Assembly (NCBI RefSeq): GCF_000613185.1
Contig: NZ_CCBB010000001.1
Coordinates: 248,001-312,000, forward strand
DNA: 64,000 nucleotides
Reading direction: 5' to 3'
Source of the DNA: Mycolicibacterium cosmeticum
Lineage (GTDB): Bacteria > Actinomycetota > Actinomycetes > Mycobacteriales > Mycobacteriaceae
The notes beneath the pieces are model-generated. The model searched no databases. It was not told the DNA's origin and saw nothing but the letters and a program-made list of their open reading frames with translations. This document shows positions 11,006 through 18,590 of this stretch, piece by piece. Position 1 is the first letter of the stretch. Each line of letters begins with the position of its first letter. The position numbers and the translations under genes are program-made.

Positions 11006-12651
11006 ATCCGCTCCGGTGCGCTGACCCCGAGGATGGCCAGACCGTTGGCGATCACCTGGCGGGTGGCCTCACACAGCGCCAGCCGGGCCGCGTTGATGTC
11101 GGTCGCGTCCTCGTCGCCCTGCGGCAGCACCCGACAGGAGTCGTAGAACCGGTGGTAGTCGCCGGCCAGGTCCTCCAGGTAGCGGCACACCCGGTGCGGC
11201 TCACGCAGATCGGCGGCGGTCTTGAGCACCCGGCCGAACTCCCCGATGCTGCGCATCAGCGTGGCCTCGCGGTCGTGGCTGAGCAGCTCCAGGTGCGCGG
11301 TGTCGGCGCTCAGGCCGAGCTCGGCGGCGTTACGGGCCAGCGCCGACAGCCGGGCGTGCGCGTATTGCACGTAGTAGACCGGGTTTTCGTTGGACGCGCT
11401 CGCCCACAGCCCCAGGTCGATATCGATGGGGCTGTTCACCGAGGACCGGATCAGCACGTACCGGGCGGCGTCCACGCCGATGGCATCGACCAGGTCGTCG
11501 AGGGTGATGACGGTGCCGGCGCGCTTGCTCATCCGGACCGGCTGGCCGTCGCGGACCAGGTTGACCATCTGCCCGATCAGCACCTCGACGGTGTCCGGAT
11601 TGTCGCCGAGCGCGGCGGCGGCGGCCTTGAGCCGGGCGATGTAGCCGTGATGGTCGGCGCCCAGCATGTAGATGCACAGGTCGAAACCGCGCTGCCGCTT
11701 GTCCAGGTAGTAGGCCAGGTCGCCGGCGACATAGGCCGGGTTGCCGTCGCTCTTGATGACGACACGGTCCTTGTCGTCACCGAATTCGGTGGTGCGCAAC
11801 CACGTTGCGCCGTCTTTTTCGTAGATGGCGCCGTTGTCGCGCAGCTTTGCGATGGCCTGGTCCACCCGGCCCGACGTGTGCATCGAGTCTTCGTGGGTGT
11901 AGACGTCGAAGTCGGTGCCGAATTCGTGCAGCGACTTCTTGATGTGGGTGAACATCAGGTCGACACCGATCGCCCGGAAGGTCTCCTGCTGCTCGTCGGC
12001 GGGCAGGCTCATCGCGTCGGGCGCCTTGGCCAGCACCGCTGCGGCGATGTCGTTGATGTAGGTGCCGGCGTACCCATCCTCCGGCGCGGGCTCGCCCTTG
12101 GCGGCGGCGACCAGCGAGCGGGCGAACCGGTCGATCTGCGCGCCGTGGTCGTTGAAGTAGTACTCCCGGGTGACGTCGGCGCCCTGGGTGGTCAGCAGCC
12201 GGCCCAGAGCGTCGCCGACCGCGGCCCAGCGGGTGCCGCCGATGTGGATGGGCCCGGTGGGGTTCGCCGAGACGAACTCCAGGTTGATCTTGAGCGCCAG
12301 GTCGGTGGAGTGCCCGTAGGTGGCCCCCGCACTCAGCACGTTGGTGACGACGACGCCCTGGGCGCCGGTCTCGATGCGCAGGTTGACGAAGCCCGGACCG
12401 GCCACCTCGGCGGCGGCGATGCCGTCGGCGGCGGTCAGCGCCTCGGCCAGCCAGCCGGCCAGCTCGCGGGGATTGGCGCCGACCTTCTTGCCCAGCTGAA
12501 GTGCGATGTTGGTGGCGTAGTCGCCGTGTTCGGGGTTGCGCGGGCGCTCGACGGTCACCGTGTCGGGCAGCGCGGCGGTGTCCAGGCCGTGTTCGGTCAG
12601 GACCGCGGCGGCGGTGGTCTTGAGCAGGGCAGCCAGGTCGGCGGGTGTCAC
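11002..12651 (-). CDS. argS: Arginyl-tRNA synthetase
   Basis: Class Ia synthetase that charges tRNA-Arg. The 549 residues contain the N-terminal additional domain (about 1-110), the HIGH-type signature as [13 protein letters not shown] (about 130-140), the [13 protein letters not shown] region, the KMSKS-type loop as [10 protein letters not shown] (about 370-380) and a C-terminal DALR anticodon-binding domain ending [12 protein letters not shown]. It heads the five-gene operon with lysA, hom, thrC and thrB. The GTG start sits 8 nt after a TAGGAT element, so the mRNA may be leaderless. It is divergent from tRNA-Arg(CCG), one of its own substrates. Confidence 0.97.
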   Translation of the reverse strand: MTPADLAALLKTTAAAVLTEHGLDTAALPDTVTVERPRNPEHGDYATNIALQLGKKVGANPRELAGWLAEALTAADGIAAAEVAGPGFVNLRIETGAQGVVVTNVLSAGATYGHSTDLALKINLEFVSANPTGPIHIGGTRWAAVGDALGRLLTTQGADVTREYYFNDHGAQIDRFARSLVAAAKGEPAPEDGYAGTYINDIAAAVLAKAPDAMSLPADEQQETFRAIGVDLMFTHIKKSLHEFGTDFDVYTHEDSMHTSGRVDQAIAKLRDNGAIYEKDGATWLRTTEFGDDKDRVVIKSDGNPAYVAGDLAYYLDKRQRGFDLCIYMLGADHHGYIARLKAAAAALGDNPDTVEVLIGQMVNLVRDGQPVRMSKRAGTVITLDDLVDAIGVDAARYVLIRSSVNSPIDIDLGLWASASNENPVYYVQYAHARLSALARNAAELGLSADTAHLELLSHDREATLMRSIGEFGRVLKTAADLREPHRVCRYLEDLAGDYHRFYDSCRVLPQGDEDATDINAARLALCEATRQVIANGLAILGVSAPERM

Positions 12652-12659
12652 AGGGGTCC

Positions 12660-12707
12660 ATCCTATGGTCTGGGGTGGTCAGCCCCCGAATCGTTTCCGA
12701 TTCCGGG
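12660..12707 (-). promoter_or_regulatory. Putative argS operon promoter with inverted repeat
   Basis: Reading leftward, TAGGAT (12665-12660) fits the mycobacterial -10 pattern TANNNT and ends 8 nt before the argS GTG. Upstream, where a -35 would lie, is the inverted repeat GAATCG-TTTC-CGATTC (12688-12703), extended by CCC/GGG with one bulged base to 12685-12707. It could be an operator or a tRNA/argS shared control site. No -35 hexamer is evident. Confidence 0.35.
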
Positions 12708-12774
12708 CCCCGTTCCCCATGCGCTATTCTTGCTCCGCTAGTCTGACAAAGCCCTAACGGCGCAAGTTTCACGC

Positions 12775-12847
12775 GCCCCCGTAGCTCAGGGGATAGAGCG
12801 TCTGCCTCCGGAGCAGAAGGCCGCAGGTTCGAATCCTGCCGGGGGCA
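12775..12847 (+). tRNA. tRNA-Arg (anticodon CCG)
   Basis: A complete cloverleaf can be folded: acceptor GCCCCCG/CGGGGGC, D-stem GCTC/GAGC, anticodon stem TCTGC/GCAGA with loop CTCCGGA (anticodon CCG at 12808-12810, reading CGG), T-arm GCAGG-TTCGAAT-CCTGC, and discriminator A. The CCA end is not encoded. A TAGTCT element at 12739-12744 is a possible -10. Its 3' half is the kind of sequence used as an attachment site, and the DNA immediately downstream has the features of a mobile island. Confidence 0.96.
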
Positions 12848-13254
12848 CCCTCTCTACCAGCGGAAACGTCCGAAATCGGGTTATATACTTATCCGCCACC
12901 TATCCCATCGCCGCAGGCGGGCCGCCTTTCGATTGCTGGTCCAGCGCACCCGGCAAACACCGTTAGAGGCCCTATTCCTCGGTGTTTTGCATTGTCGGGC
13001 AGCACCAAGGAGAGCACCGTACACGAAGCTGTCGGACGTTTCGGCAGGTCAGAGCGTTGCGGCGCTTCGGGGCACTTCGCTCACCCGCCCAGCCCGGGAA
13101 CCTGGCCTCAGTCGCCCGCCACAGAGTGGCGTGGGCAAGCCCTCAATCGGGTTGCGTAGGCATCGCTGAAGATTGGCTGACTCTTTCCGCGAGATGCAGC
13201 ACCTTCCCACGCGCTGTAGAGGATTCCCCCCATTCCCCGACGCAAGCCAGCTCT
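12848..13254. other. Gene-free start of the island
   Basis: This 407-bp stretch after the tRNA has no coding frame with a ribosome site or recognisable product. It contains an AT-rich patch (about 12880-12898) unlike the flanking core genes. It would be the left junction of the putative island. I see no direct copy of the tRNA 3' end in it. Confidence 0.5.
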
Positions 13255-13434
13255 GTGTTGCGGGAGCGGCACCTCATCTCCACGACCAAAGCGGCCGACT
13301 ACCTGGACGCGTCCCCCGGCACGATCCGCCAGAACATTGCCGACGGCAAGGTGCGGTGCACCAAGGTCGGCCGCTTGATCAAGATCGACGCCAAAGTCCT
13401 AGAGGCATTAATCGTCACCGTTGACAACTCATGA
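13255..13434 (+). CDS. Excisionase-like HTH DNA-binding protein
   Basis: A 59-residue protein (GTG start; TTG 13258 is an alternative) composed almost entirely of a MerR-like winged-helix of the excisionase/helix-turn-helix type: LISTTKAADYLDASPGTIRQNIADG followed by the wing VRCTKVGRLIKIDAKVLEAL. Such proteins act as recombination directionality factors or as small repressors in phages and integrative elements. The frame is open for a long way upstream, so the start is uncertain. Its place just after the tRNA, with an integrase remnant 4.6 kb away, supports a role in a former integrative element. Its 3' end overlaps the convergent 455-residue gene by 6 bp. Confidence 0.7.
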   Translation: MLRERHLISTTKAADYLDASPGTIRQNIADGKVRCTKVGRLIKIDAKVLEALIVTVDNS

Positions 13435-14796
13435 CGCGTCAGAAGGCTGATATTCGTCCGCGAACGACAGGACATGACTCATTAGTGGACTGAAAGGCGG
13501 CAACCTAAGACGTTGCGTGAAACCGGGACCAGTTTGCATGGCGTACATGCCTTCCCTGCCCTCGAACCGACCGATCAGTTCCTTTACCACCTCAACGTCC
13601 TGGGCGACTTTGGGGTTGAGAATCTTGGCGATCTTGCGTCGCAAATCCCGCATGAGCGGCTGGATGTTCTGAAGCATCGTGATGATGCTGGGATCGGAGT
13701 CCATGGCTTGCAACTCATCGCGTTTGAGCCACGGCTTCGTCCAAGATCTCTTAGTGAATTCGAGCAGATCCTCGCGCGCCACATCGAGGGTGACCTCCGG
13801 CTCACCGTGTAGGCGGGCCGTGAAACTGTACTTGAATGCGTTGATACTCACGTGCTGGAACACCGCACCCTGCACTCGTAGCCACCGGTAGTCGGAGGAC
13901 GTGTTTTTCAGATCTTTAAACAACTTTCGGATCGACCGCGTTTGCCCAGCGAACCGCCCAAACGTCCGCACGGCCCTTCTGACCGTTTGTACCTCCTGTA
14001 TATGCAGAGCGTTGGTGAACGAAATCAGGGCTGACCGCAAGAGACGCCTGCGCTCATCCATCGCATTCCAGTCAGTCAGTGACAGCTGGCGATTCTGAAG
14101 ATCAGTCAGCGTACCGGCTAGCACGTCGCACAGCCGGTCGCATTCATCCGAAATATGTACGTAAAGACTGTCTTCCAGCATTTTGTCCAGAGCTTTGTAA
14201 GCATCCGAGTAGCGCTTGTTCTCGTCCTCGGTGAACGAACACACCTTCGTAAAGATGATCCCGACATCAGGATGACTGGGGTCGCGGTAGCCGAGGATGG
14301 CTCCGTACGGGTCTGCCGCCGCGGCGGCATCTTCCGCGTCCATTTCAGCCATCCGGTGTGCAGCGGCGTCTAATGCTGCGGTAAAAGTCGCCCCTATCAG
14401 CGCGCTACGCTGCCTGACTTGTTCGGCGGTGGGCATCACTTCGGTGAGCCACCGCTCGCCCTCCTGCCGAATGCCTTCGAGAGCTCCACGCAAAGATCGC
14501 TGCGCGACAGCACGCGTTACACGGTCTCTGGCGTCGGGAGTCTCGTAGTAATCCCCTGTCGCGGAGCTCATCGCCTGTGCGAGGGTTCGAAAAGTTTCGA
14601 CGATGATTAGCATCGCCGGACTTGTCGGAGATGGGGCGGTATCCGGCGATACTCCGCTTCGATATGCCTCCATAGCGTTCTCAAGAAAGTCGAACGGGTC
14701 GTCACCTTCGATGTCATTCAGCGTGGAGATGAAATCTGTGAGCCGAGCTAGCCAGAGCCTAAGAATCTCAGCATCGTTGTTGCCTTCGCCGTTCAT
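13429..14796 (-). CDS. Hypothetical island protein, 455 residues
   Basis: I do not recognise this protein. It is acidic and predicted mostly helical, without signal peptide or membrane segments, and begins MNGEGNNDAEILRLWLARLTD. Features include an alanine-rich acidic helix (about 140-160), a central charged helical part (SFTEDENKRYSDAYKALDKM, about 187-206) and a basic segment (GRFAGQTRSIRKLFKDLKN) in its second half. The long helices suggest a scaffold or an effector that binds other proteins. Codon use is less GC-biased than in the neighbouring core genes, consistent with transfer. It is monocistronic, reading back toward the excisionase-like gene. Confidence 0.75.
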   Translation of the reverse strand: MNGEGNNDAEILRLWLARLTDFISTLNDIEGDDPFDFLENAMEAYRSGVSPDTAPSPTSPAMLIIVETFRTLAQAMSSATGDYYETPDARDRVTRAVAQRSLRGALEGIRQEGERWLTEVMPTAEQVRQRSALIGATFTAALDAAAHRMAEMDAEDAAAAADPYGAILGYRDPSHPDVGIIFTKVCSFTEDENKRYSDAYKALDKMLEDSLYVHISDECDRLCDVLAGTLTDLQNRQLSLTDWNAMDERRRLLRSALISFTNALHIQEVQTVRRAVRTFGRFAGQTRSIRKLFKDLKNTSSDYRWLRVQGAVFQHVSINAFKYSFTARLHGEPEVTLDVAREDLLEFTKRSWTKPWLKRDELQAMDSDPSIITMLQNIQPLMRDLRRKIAKILNPKVAQDVEVVKELIGRFEGREGMYAMQTGPGFTQRLRLPPFSPLMSHVLSFADEYQPSDAS

Positions 14797-14990
14797 GTGC
14801 CTGTCTTCACTCCCCGTTTCGCGGTCTTATCGGATGTAGCTGGCCACCTGAGCTGGGTGCGCAACCGATTAGCGTCCCATGAGAGGCTGACAAAGTGCAG
14901 GACACTTCGGCGCGCGTCGCCAAACCCACCGCCAAACGCGATGCCGGGTGTTCAACCCAATCGACTCCCACCCACGGCGGGACATCTGGG

Positions 14991-15050
14991 TCTGCTGCGC
15001 AAATAGGTGACCTATTCACGCAGCAGATCCCCGCACGCTCCGAAGCGGGG
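14991..15050. repeat. Nested 37-nt palindrome followed by a second hairpin
   Basis: Outer arms TCTGCTGCG (14991-14999) and CGCAGCAGA (15019-15027) pair perfectly. Inside them AATAGGT (15002-15008) and ACCTATT (15010-15016) pair around a single central G. Only two unpaired bases lie on each side between the two stems. Immediately after, CCCCGC (15029-15034) and GCGGGG (15045-15050) form another stem. It lies in the 419-bp gap between two leftward unknown genes, which holds no other evident feature. Terminator, operator or element-specific recombination or replication site are all possible. Confidence 0.6.
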
Positions 15051-15215
15051 CCGTGGGGAAGGCTGCGGCCGAACTTGCGATGCCGAACCGTTCCTAGCCG
15101 ACTCGCTGGCTGCGCCAGTTCATCAGTGACTGGTTAGAAGAGTTCCGCCGGATGCTTTGGTTGCAGGGCGGGTTTGGGCCTCGGTGTCCCGTTGGTAGGG
15201 GTGGAGACGGTCGGC

Positions 15216-15965
15216 TCAGGGTCGATGACGGCGGTAGGTTTCGACTTGCTCCCAGTGGTCACGTTCCCACCGATACGATGCGGTGATGCCGTCGTAGTAA
15301 ACCGGCAGCGTTACGAAGTCCTCATCATTCTCTCGGCGCACGTCGTATTGCACCTTCTTGCCGTTGACAACGAAGACGAGTCTGAGAAACCAGGCTCGCG
15401 GATGAGTCGAGTGGGCAATCACACGGAAGATCGCCGTCTCGCCTTGACGGATCTCGTAGCGAAATGGGATGGATGGAGCGCCAGGATTGTCGCCGCCGCG
15501 ACAGTCGATGCTTTCTTCGTCTAGCGACACGCTGAGAAAGCTGCCCGTGGTCGGCCCGCCAGCAGGTGGCGGAACGACGGCAATGCCGCGCGTTTCCTCG
15601 ATGCCTTCGTACACAACCGGCTTGCCGCCGATCAGCGCGACTGTCGCATTTAGCGATTGAACTGCAAACTCGAAAGCGGTCGAGCCGAGTACGTAGCCAT
15701 TGTTCTTGACGACCCACCGGTGCGGCTTGGTGTAGATCAGCCTGTCTGGGTTGCCAGAAAGCTGTGTCAGCTGTTCCGGCGTGTCCACGGGGAAGAAGAA
15801 ACTCCTCACCCCGCTTTCGTCCACATTGGCACTAAACGTGTCGTAGTCCTCGTTGACAGTTACTGCCACACGCGAGCGACGCAGGTAAGCCAGCCCTGCC
15901 TTTCCCGCTAGTTCGACTGCGCCGAATGGGTTCATACCGCCCATCGTCTCATCCGTGGCTGACAT
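15216..15965 (-). CDS. Hypothetical island protein, 249 residues
   Basis: No family recognised. The protein has no clear signal peptide or membrane segment. It looks mainly beta-strand, with a stretch rich in Gly/Pro in the middle (VVPPPAGGPTTGSFLSVSLD, about 130-149) and a C-terminal half with FRYEIRQGETAIFRVIAHS and LRLVFVVNGKKVQYDVRRE that resembles a beta-sandwich. ATG 15965 has a weak ACGGA ribosome site. It is surrounded by intergenic DNA on both sides and is more AT-rich than the core genes. Confidence 0.7.
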   Translation of the reverse strand: MSATDETMGGMNPFGAVELAGKAGLAYLRRSRVAVTVNEDYDTFSANVDESGVRSFFFPVDTPEQLTQLSGNPDRLIYTKPHRWVVKNNGYVLGSTAFEFAVQSLNATVALIGGKPVVYEGIEETRGIAVVPPPAGGPTTGSFLSVSLDEESIDCRGGDNPGAPSIPFRYEIRQGETAIFRVIAHSTHPRAWFLRLVFVVNGKKVQYDVRRENDEDFVTLPVYYDGITASYRWERDHWEQVETYRRHRP

Positions 15966-16221
15966 TCCGTTCGTCCAGAACCGAGCGAGCCCTTGATAAA
16001 CCCGGCAATGGATCGTCGCGGCAGGCTCATCGTATTGAGTCGCTGCGCCGGTAGCGGCCGAAATTCAACGGATTATGGCAGTTACTCCTCAGTTACGTTG
16101 GCAGGCAGCCTATTTGGCGATACCACATTGCGGCGCGGCGTAGGTTAGTCCGCTATGGTCGATGTTGCCGCAGGTCAGCGGAGTTTCAGCCCGGGTCGCG
16201 GGACTTAAGCGGAGAAAGGAA

Positions 16222-16428
16222 ATGACTGCACCCACTGAACAGCTCTACGACCTCGCCGAAGTAGTGAAACTAGCCCACGAGCGCGACCTGAGACCCATCA
16301 CTGAGAACTCGGTAATCACGGCGGGTTACTCCGGCGCCAAGCCCCAGAAACGCACAAAGATCGACGAACGCATCTATTACGCCCACGGCGGTGTTGAGGC
16401 ATGGCTTGCCGGCTACAAACTCAACTAG
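16222..16428 (+). CDS. Small hypothetical protein, 68 residues
   Basis: A short soluble protein, starting MTAPTEQLYDLAEVVKLAHERDLRP's frame at ATG 16222, where GGAG 7 nt upstream and AAAGGA support initiation. It contains one helical stretch, then a basic segment (GAKPQKRTKIDERIYYAHGG) and ends WLAGYKLN. Its size and charge pattern resemble small accessory DNA-binding proteins of actinophages, but I recognise no family. A hairpin terminator follows 18 nt after the stop, which supports it as a real transcription unit. Confidence 0.55.
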   Translation: MTAPTEQLYDLAEVVKLAHERDLRPITENSVITAGYSGAKPQKRTKIDERIYYAHGGVEAWLAGYKLN

Positions 16429-16446
16429 TGGCCGAGATAAAGAAAC

Positions 16447-16484
16447 GTGACCCGCTCGAACCTTGGCCAGAGCCAACGGGTCAC
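16447..16484 (+). terminator. Hairpin after the 68-residue gene
   Basis: GTGACCCG (16447-16454) pairs with CGGGTCAC (16477-16484). Inside, TTGGC-CAGA-GCCAA (16463-16476) forms a second stem directly adjoining the right arm; eight bases on the left form a bulge. It has no U-tract. Position 18 nt after the stop fits an intrinsic terminator. Confidence 0.5.
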
Positions 16485-16534
16485 GCTGCAAACAGGAAGT
16501 ACCTAACCACAAAACCAACAGCCCCGGCGGCAGT

Positions 16535-16792
16535 ATGTCGATCCGACCACCTACCCGCGCGAGCCTGACAACCAGGGCCACGCGGCACACGACTCCAGGC
16601 CCACGCAGGCGGGCAGAGCAGCGCGGTGGCCAGGTGCGGCCCCGTCCCGTCAGATGGCCCACGGTTCACGTCACAGGAGAGGACGCCATTGCTGCCGCCA
16701 ATGCCGCGAACCGGGCCATTGGAGCCCTGCCTGAGCCACGAGCCCTTCGTCTCCCCGAAAGCGGTACCGCGACCGTAGACGGCAGATCCTAA
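16535..16792 (+). CDS. Possible small basic protein, 85 residues
   Basis: A weak candidate in an otherwise gene-free 459-bp interval. ATG 16535 has GGCGG just upstream. The N-terminal 45 residues are strongly basic (Arg/Thr/Pro-rich), followed by the helix-like TGEDAIAAANAANRAIGALP. No family is recognised and the compositional support is modest. The frame could be a chance open frame. Confidence 0.25.
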   Translation: MSIRPPTRASLTTRATRHTTPGPRRRAEQRGGQVRPRPVRWPTVHVTGEDAIAAANAANRAIGALPEPRALRLPESGTATVDGRS

Positions 16793-16887
16793 ATCTGCGG
16801 TTCTCCGATATATTACCAGTATAGACGTGTCTTGACCTTGGCCGGCTACCTACGCGCTAACTATCCGCACGCGTGGTTCGTTAGCAT

Positions 16888-17904
16888 TTGAATGTGGGCA
16901 GAATTAAGCGGCGCTGGAGCGAGATCGAGGCTGCACTTGGCTTCAATCGCTGGACACTGGTCGTACTCGGCCTAATGTTCGTCGCAGGAGTCGTTCTCTG
17001 CGTATCACTTTGGCTCACGGACGTAGGAATCGGCTTTTCAGAACCGTACTTCATCACCCGCTACAACGGGCAGTGGCTGCGCGATCACGCCTACGTTCCT
17101 AACATCCTCGCCGGATTCACGGGATTCTTAGTCGGAGTACCGGTTGCGCTGGTGGTACTTCAAAGCATCATCGGACGGCGAGAGGACAACGTCGAGCTAG
17201 CTAAAGCCAAGCGGGTATCGGCAGCCGCTTGGACTGAGTTTCGTAGTGCAGCACTCGAATACGCGTCTTCGACCAGACGGAATGCGCTACTCAACGAAGC
17301 TCCGACCGACGTTTACCCGCTCTATGAGGAAATCTTCAACAGACTCAAGGCATACCGTGGCGACAAGCCGTTTGCGCCTCAAACTCAAGAAGAATACGAC
17401 GCGCTCATCGCGTTTCTGAAAGACAAAGAGCCCAAATTCAGGAACGCAATCGACTCCGTCACAAGAAAAGTCGGCAACATCGATGAATTGCTGAAGTTGT
17501 GGTCACGTGTACTCTCGACGTGGTCTGTTGTAAATGTGTATGTACGCTCTCGCAGACTTGAGTTTGGCCTGCCGTGGTTCAGCGATGACGAAAACTCGTT
17601 GCTTGTATCAACGCTATCGACATCGGAAAGTCCGCTGTCCGATTTCTCACACGTTCATAACGGTTTTGGACACAGGCCCCCAGTAAGTATGGACATGACA
17701 CACACCTGGTTACGCAGTTACCTCGCATGGGATAAGGACAAGGTTGATCGAACTCTGCAGTCAGACGACCAGGCCTTTGGCCACAAGGGTGTCAGCGAAT
17801 ATCGGGAACGCGCCCAGGAAGCTGGATCGTTCCTCAACAGGCTTCAGTCGGCAATCAAGAAGATCGACGAACAGGGCTGGCCTGATTCCTCGCCAAACGA
17901 CTAG
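16888..17904 (+). CDS. Membrane protein of unknown function, 338 residues
   Basis: The protein has a cytoplasmic N-terminus with IKRRWSEIEAALGF, a first membrane segment (about 22-46, TLVVLGLMFVAGVVLCVSLW) and a second (about 69-92, NILAGFTGFLVGVPVALVVL). About 245 soluble residues follow that are charged and helical, containing RREDNVELAKAKRVSAAAW and an aromatic segment around WFSDDENSLL. The architecture, two N-terminal helices anchoring a cytoplasmic domain, is seen in several phage-defence and stress effectors, but I recognise no domain. TTG 16888 or GTG 16894 could be the start. The 3' end overlaps the integrase remnant on the other strand. Confidence 0.7.
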   Translation: MNVGRIKRRWSEIEAALGFNRWTLVVLGLMFVAGVVLCVSLWLTDVGIGFSEPYFITRYNGQWLRDHAYVPNILAGFTGFLVGVPVALVVLQSIIGRREDNVELAKAKRVSAAAWTEFRSAALEYASSTRRNALLNEAPTDVYPLYEEIFNRLKAYRGDKPFAPQTQEEYDALIAFLKDKEPKFRNAIDSVTRKVGNIDELLKLWSRVLSTWSVVNVYVRSRRLEFGLPWFSDDENSLLVSTLSTSESPLSDFSHVHNGFGHRPPVSMDMTHTWLRSYLAWDKDKVDRTLQSDDQAFGHKGVSEYRERAQEAGSFLNRLQSAIKKIDEQGWPDSSPND

Positions 17905-18139
17905 AGCTAAGCGATACTCCCCTTGCAGCGGGTTCCGGCCGGGCCTTCTCGGCCGCAGCAGCGGGCTCAGCCTGAGCATTCGCGCTTAGGTTCGCGGCAA
18001 CGACAACGCCCGAACCGTCTTGGCTGTGCTGATAGCGCAAAGCGGCGTCGACGGTCTTGTGACCTAGACGCGCCATGTTCTCGGTTAGTGTCGCTACCTG
18101 AGCGTTCTGACTGCGGCTCAGCGGGTGGTGCCGGATCAG
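17855..18139 (-). pseudogene. Tyrosine recombinase (integrase) 3' remnant
   Basis: The leftward frame is open from 18139, after an in-frame TAA at 18140-18142, to a stop at 17855. It encodes the C-terminal end of a phage-type tyrosine integrase: LIRHH (position of the second catalytic Arg in the HxLRH box), MARLGHKTVDAALRYQH (the LGH box and the nucleophile Tyr in RYQH), then an Ala/Pro-rich tail. The N-terminal DNA-binding half and the first catalytic Arg are missing and no continuation is visible upstream. It therefore cannot make a full integrase. Together with the tRNA-Arg and the excisionase-like gene it marks a former integrative element. Confidence 0.75.
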
Positions 18140-18421
18140 TTATCGGTGGGGCGCCAATCGATAGGACTATGTAACCGCTCCGTCGGCAAAGACAGTTCGG
18201 CCGTACCTCCGGCCGGGGCCGAACAACTCCAGGCGGAGGGTGTGGTTCGCGTATCGCTTGGCCTGAATGCAGCCTGCTCGCAGGCGGATACGTCGAAGTT
18301 GATCGCCCGACTTCTGGGGCGTCCTGGTCGTGTCGCAGCTGACGCGCAGCAATCCACGCGGCCCACGCCGAGAAGACGCCGGCGATGGCAACAAAGCGCG
18401 ATGCTCCAGTGCTAGACGGTG

Positions 18422-18462
<41 letters not shown>

Positions 18463-18590
18463 CGACACCCGAATCACGGCCGGGCGACGCGCTCATCTGC
18501 GACCCGCGGCGCTGTGCTTGCTACTGCCGCACATACGCCGCCGCGCCGGTGTGACGGGCACCGCCCGCCGACACCACCGCGACACCGGGC

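Noticed and set aside
12652..12774. T-box or amino-acid riboswitch before the argS-thr operon
   Set aside because: The start codon seems to lie at or near the transcription start, leaving no room for a leader RNA, and no T-box sequence is present.
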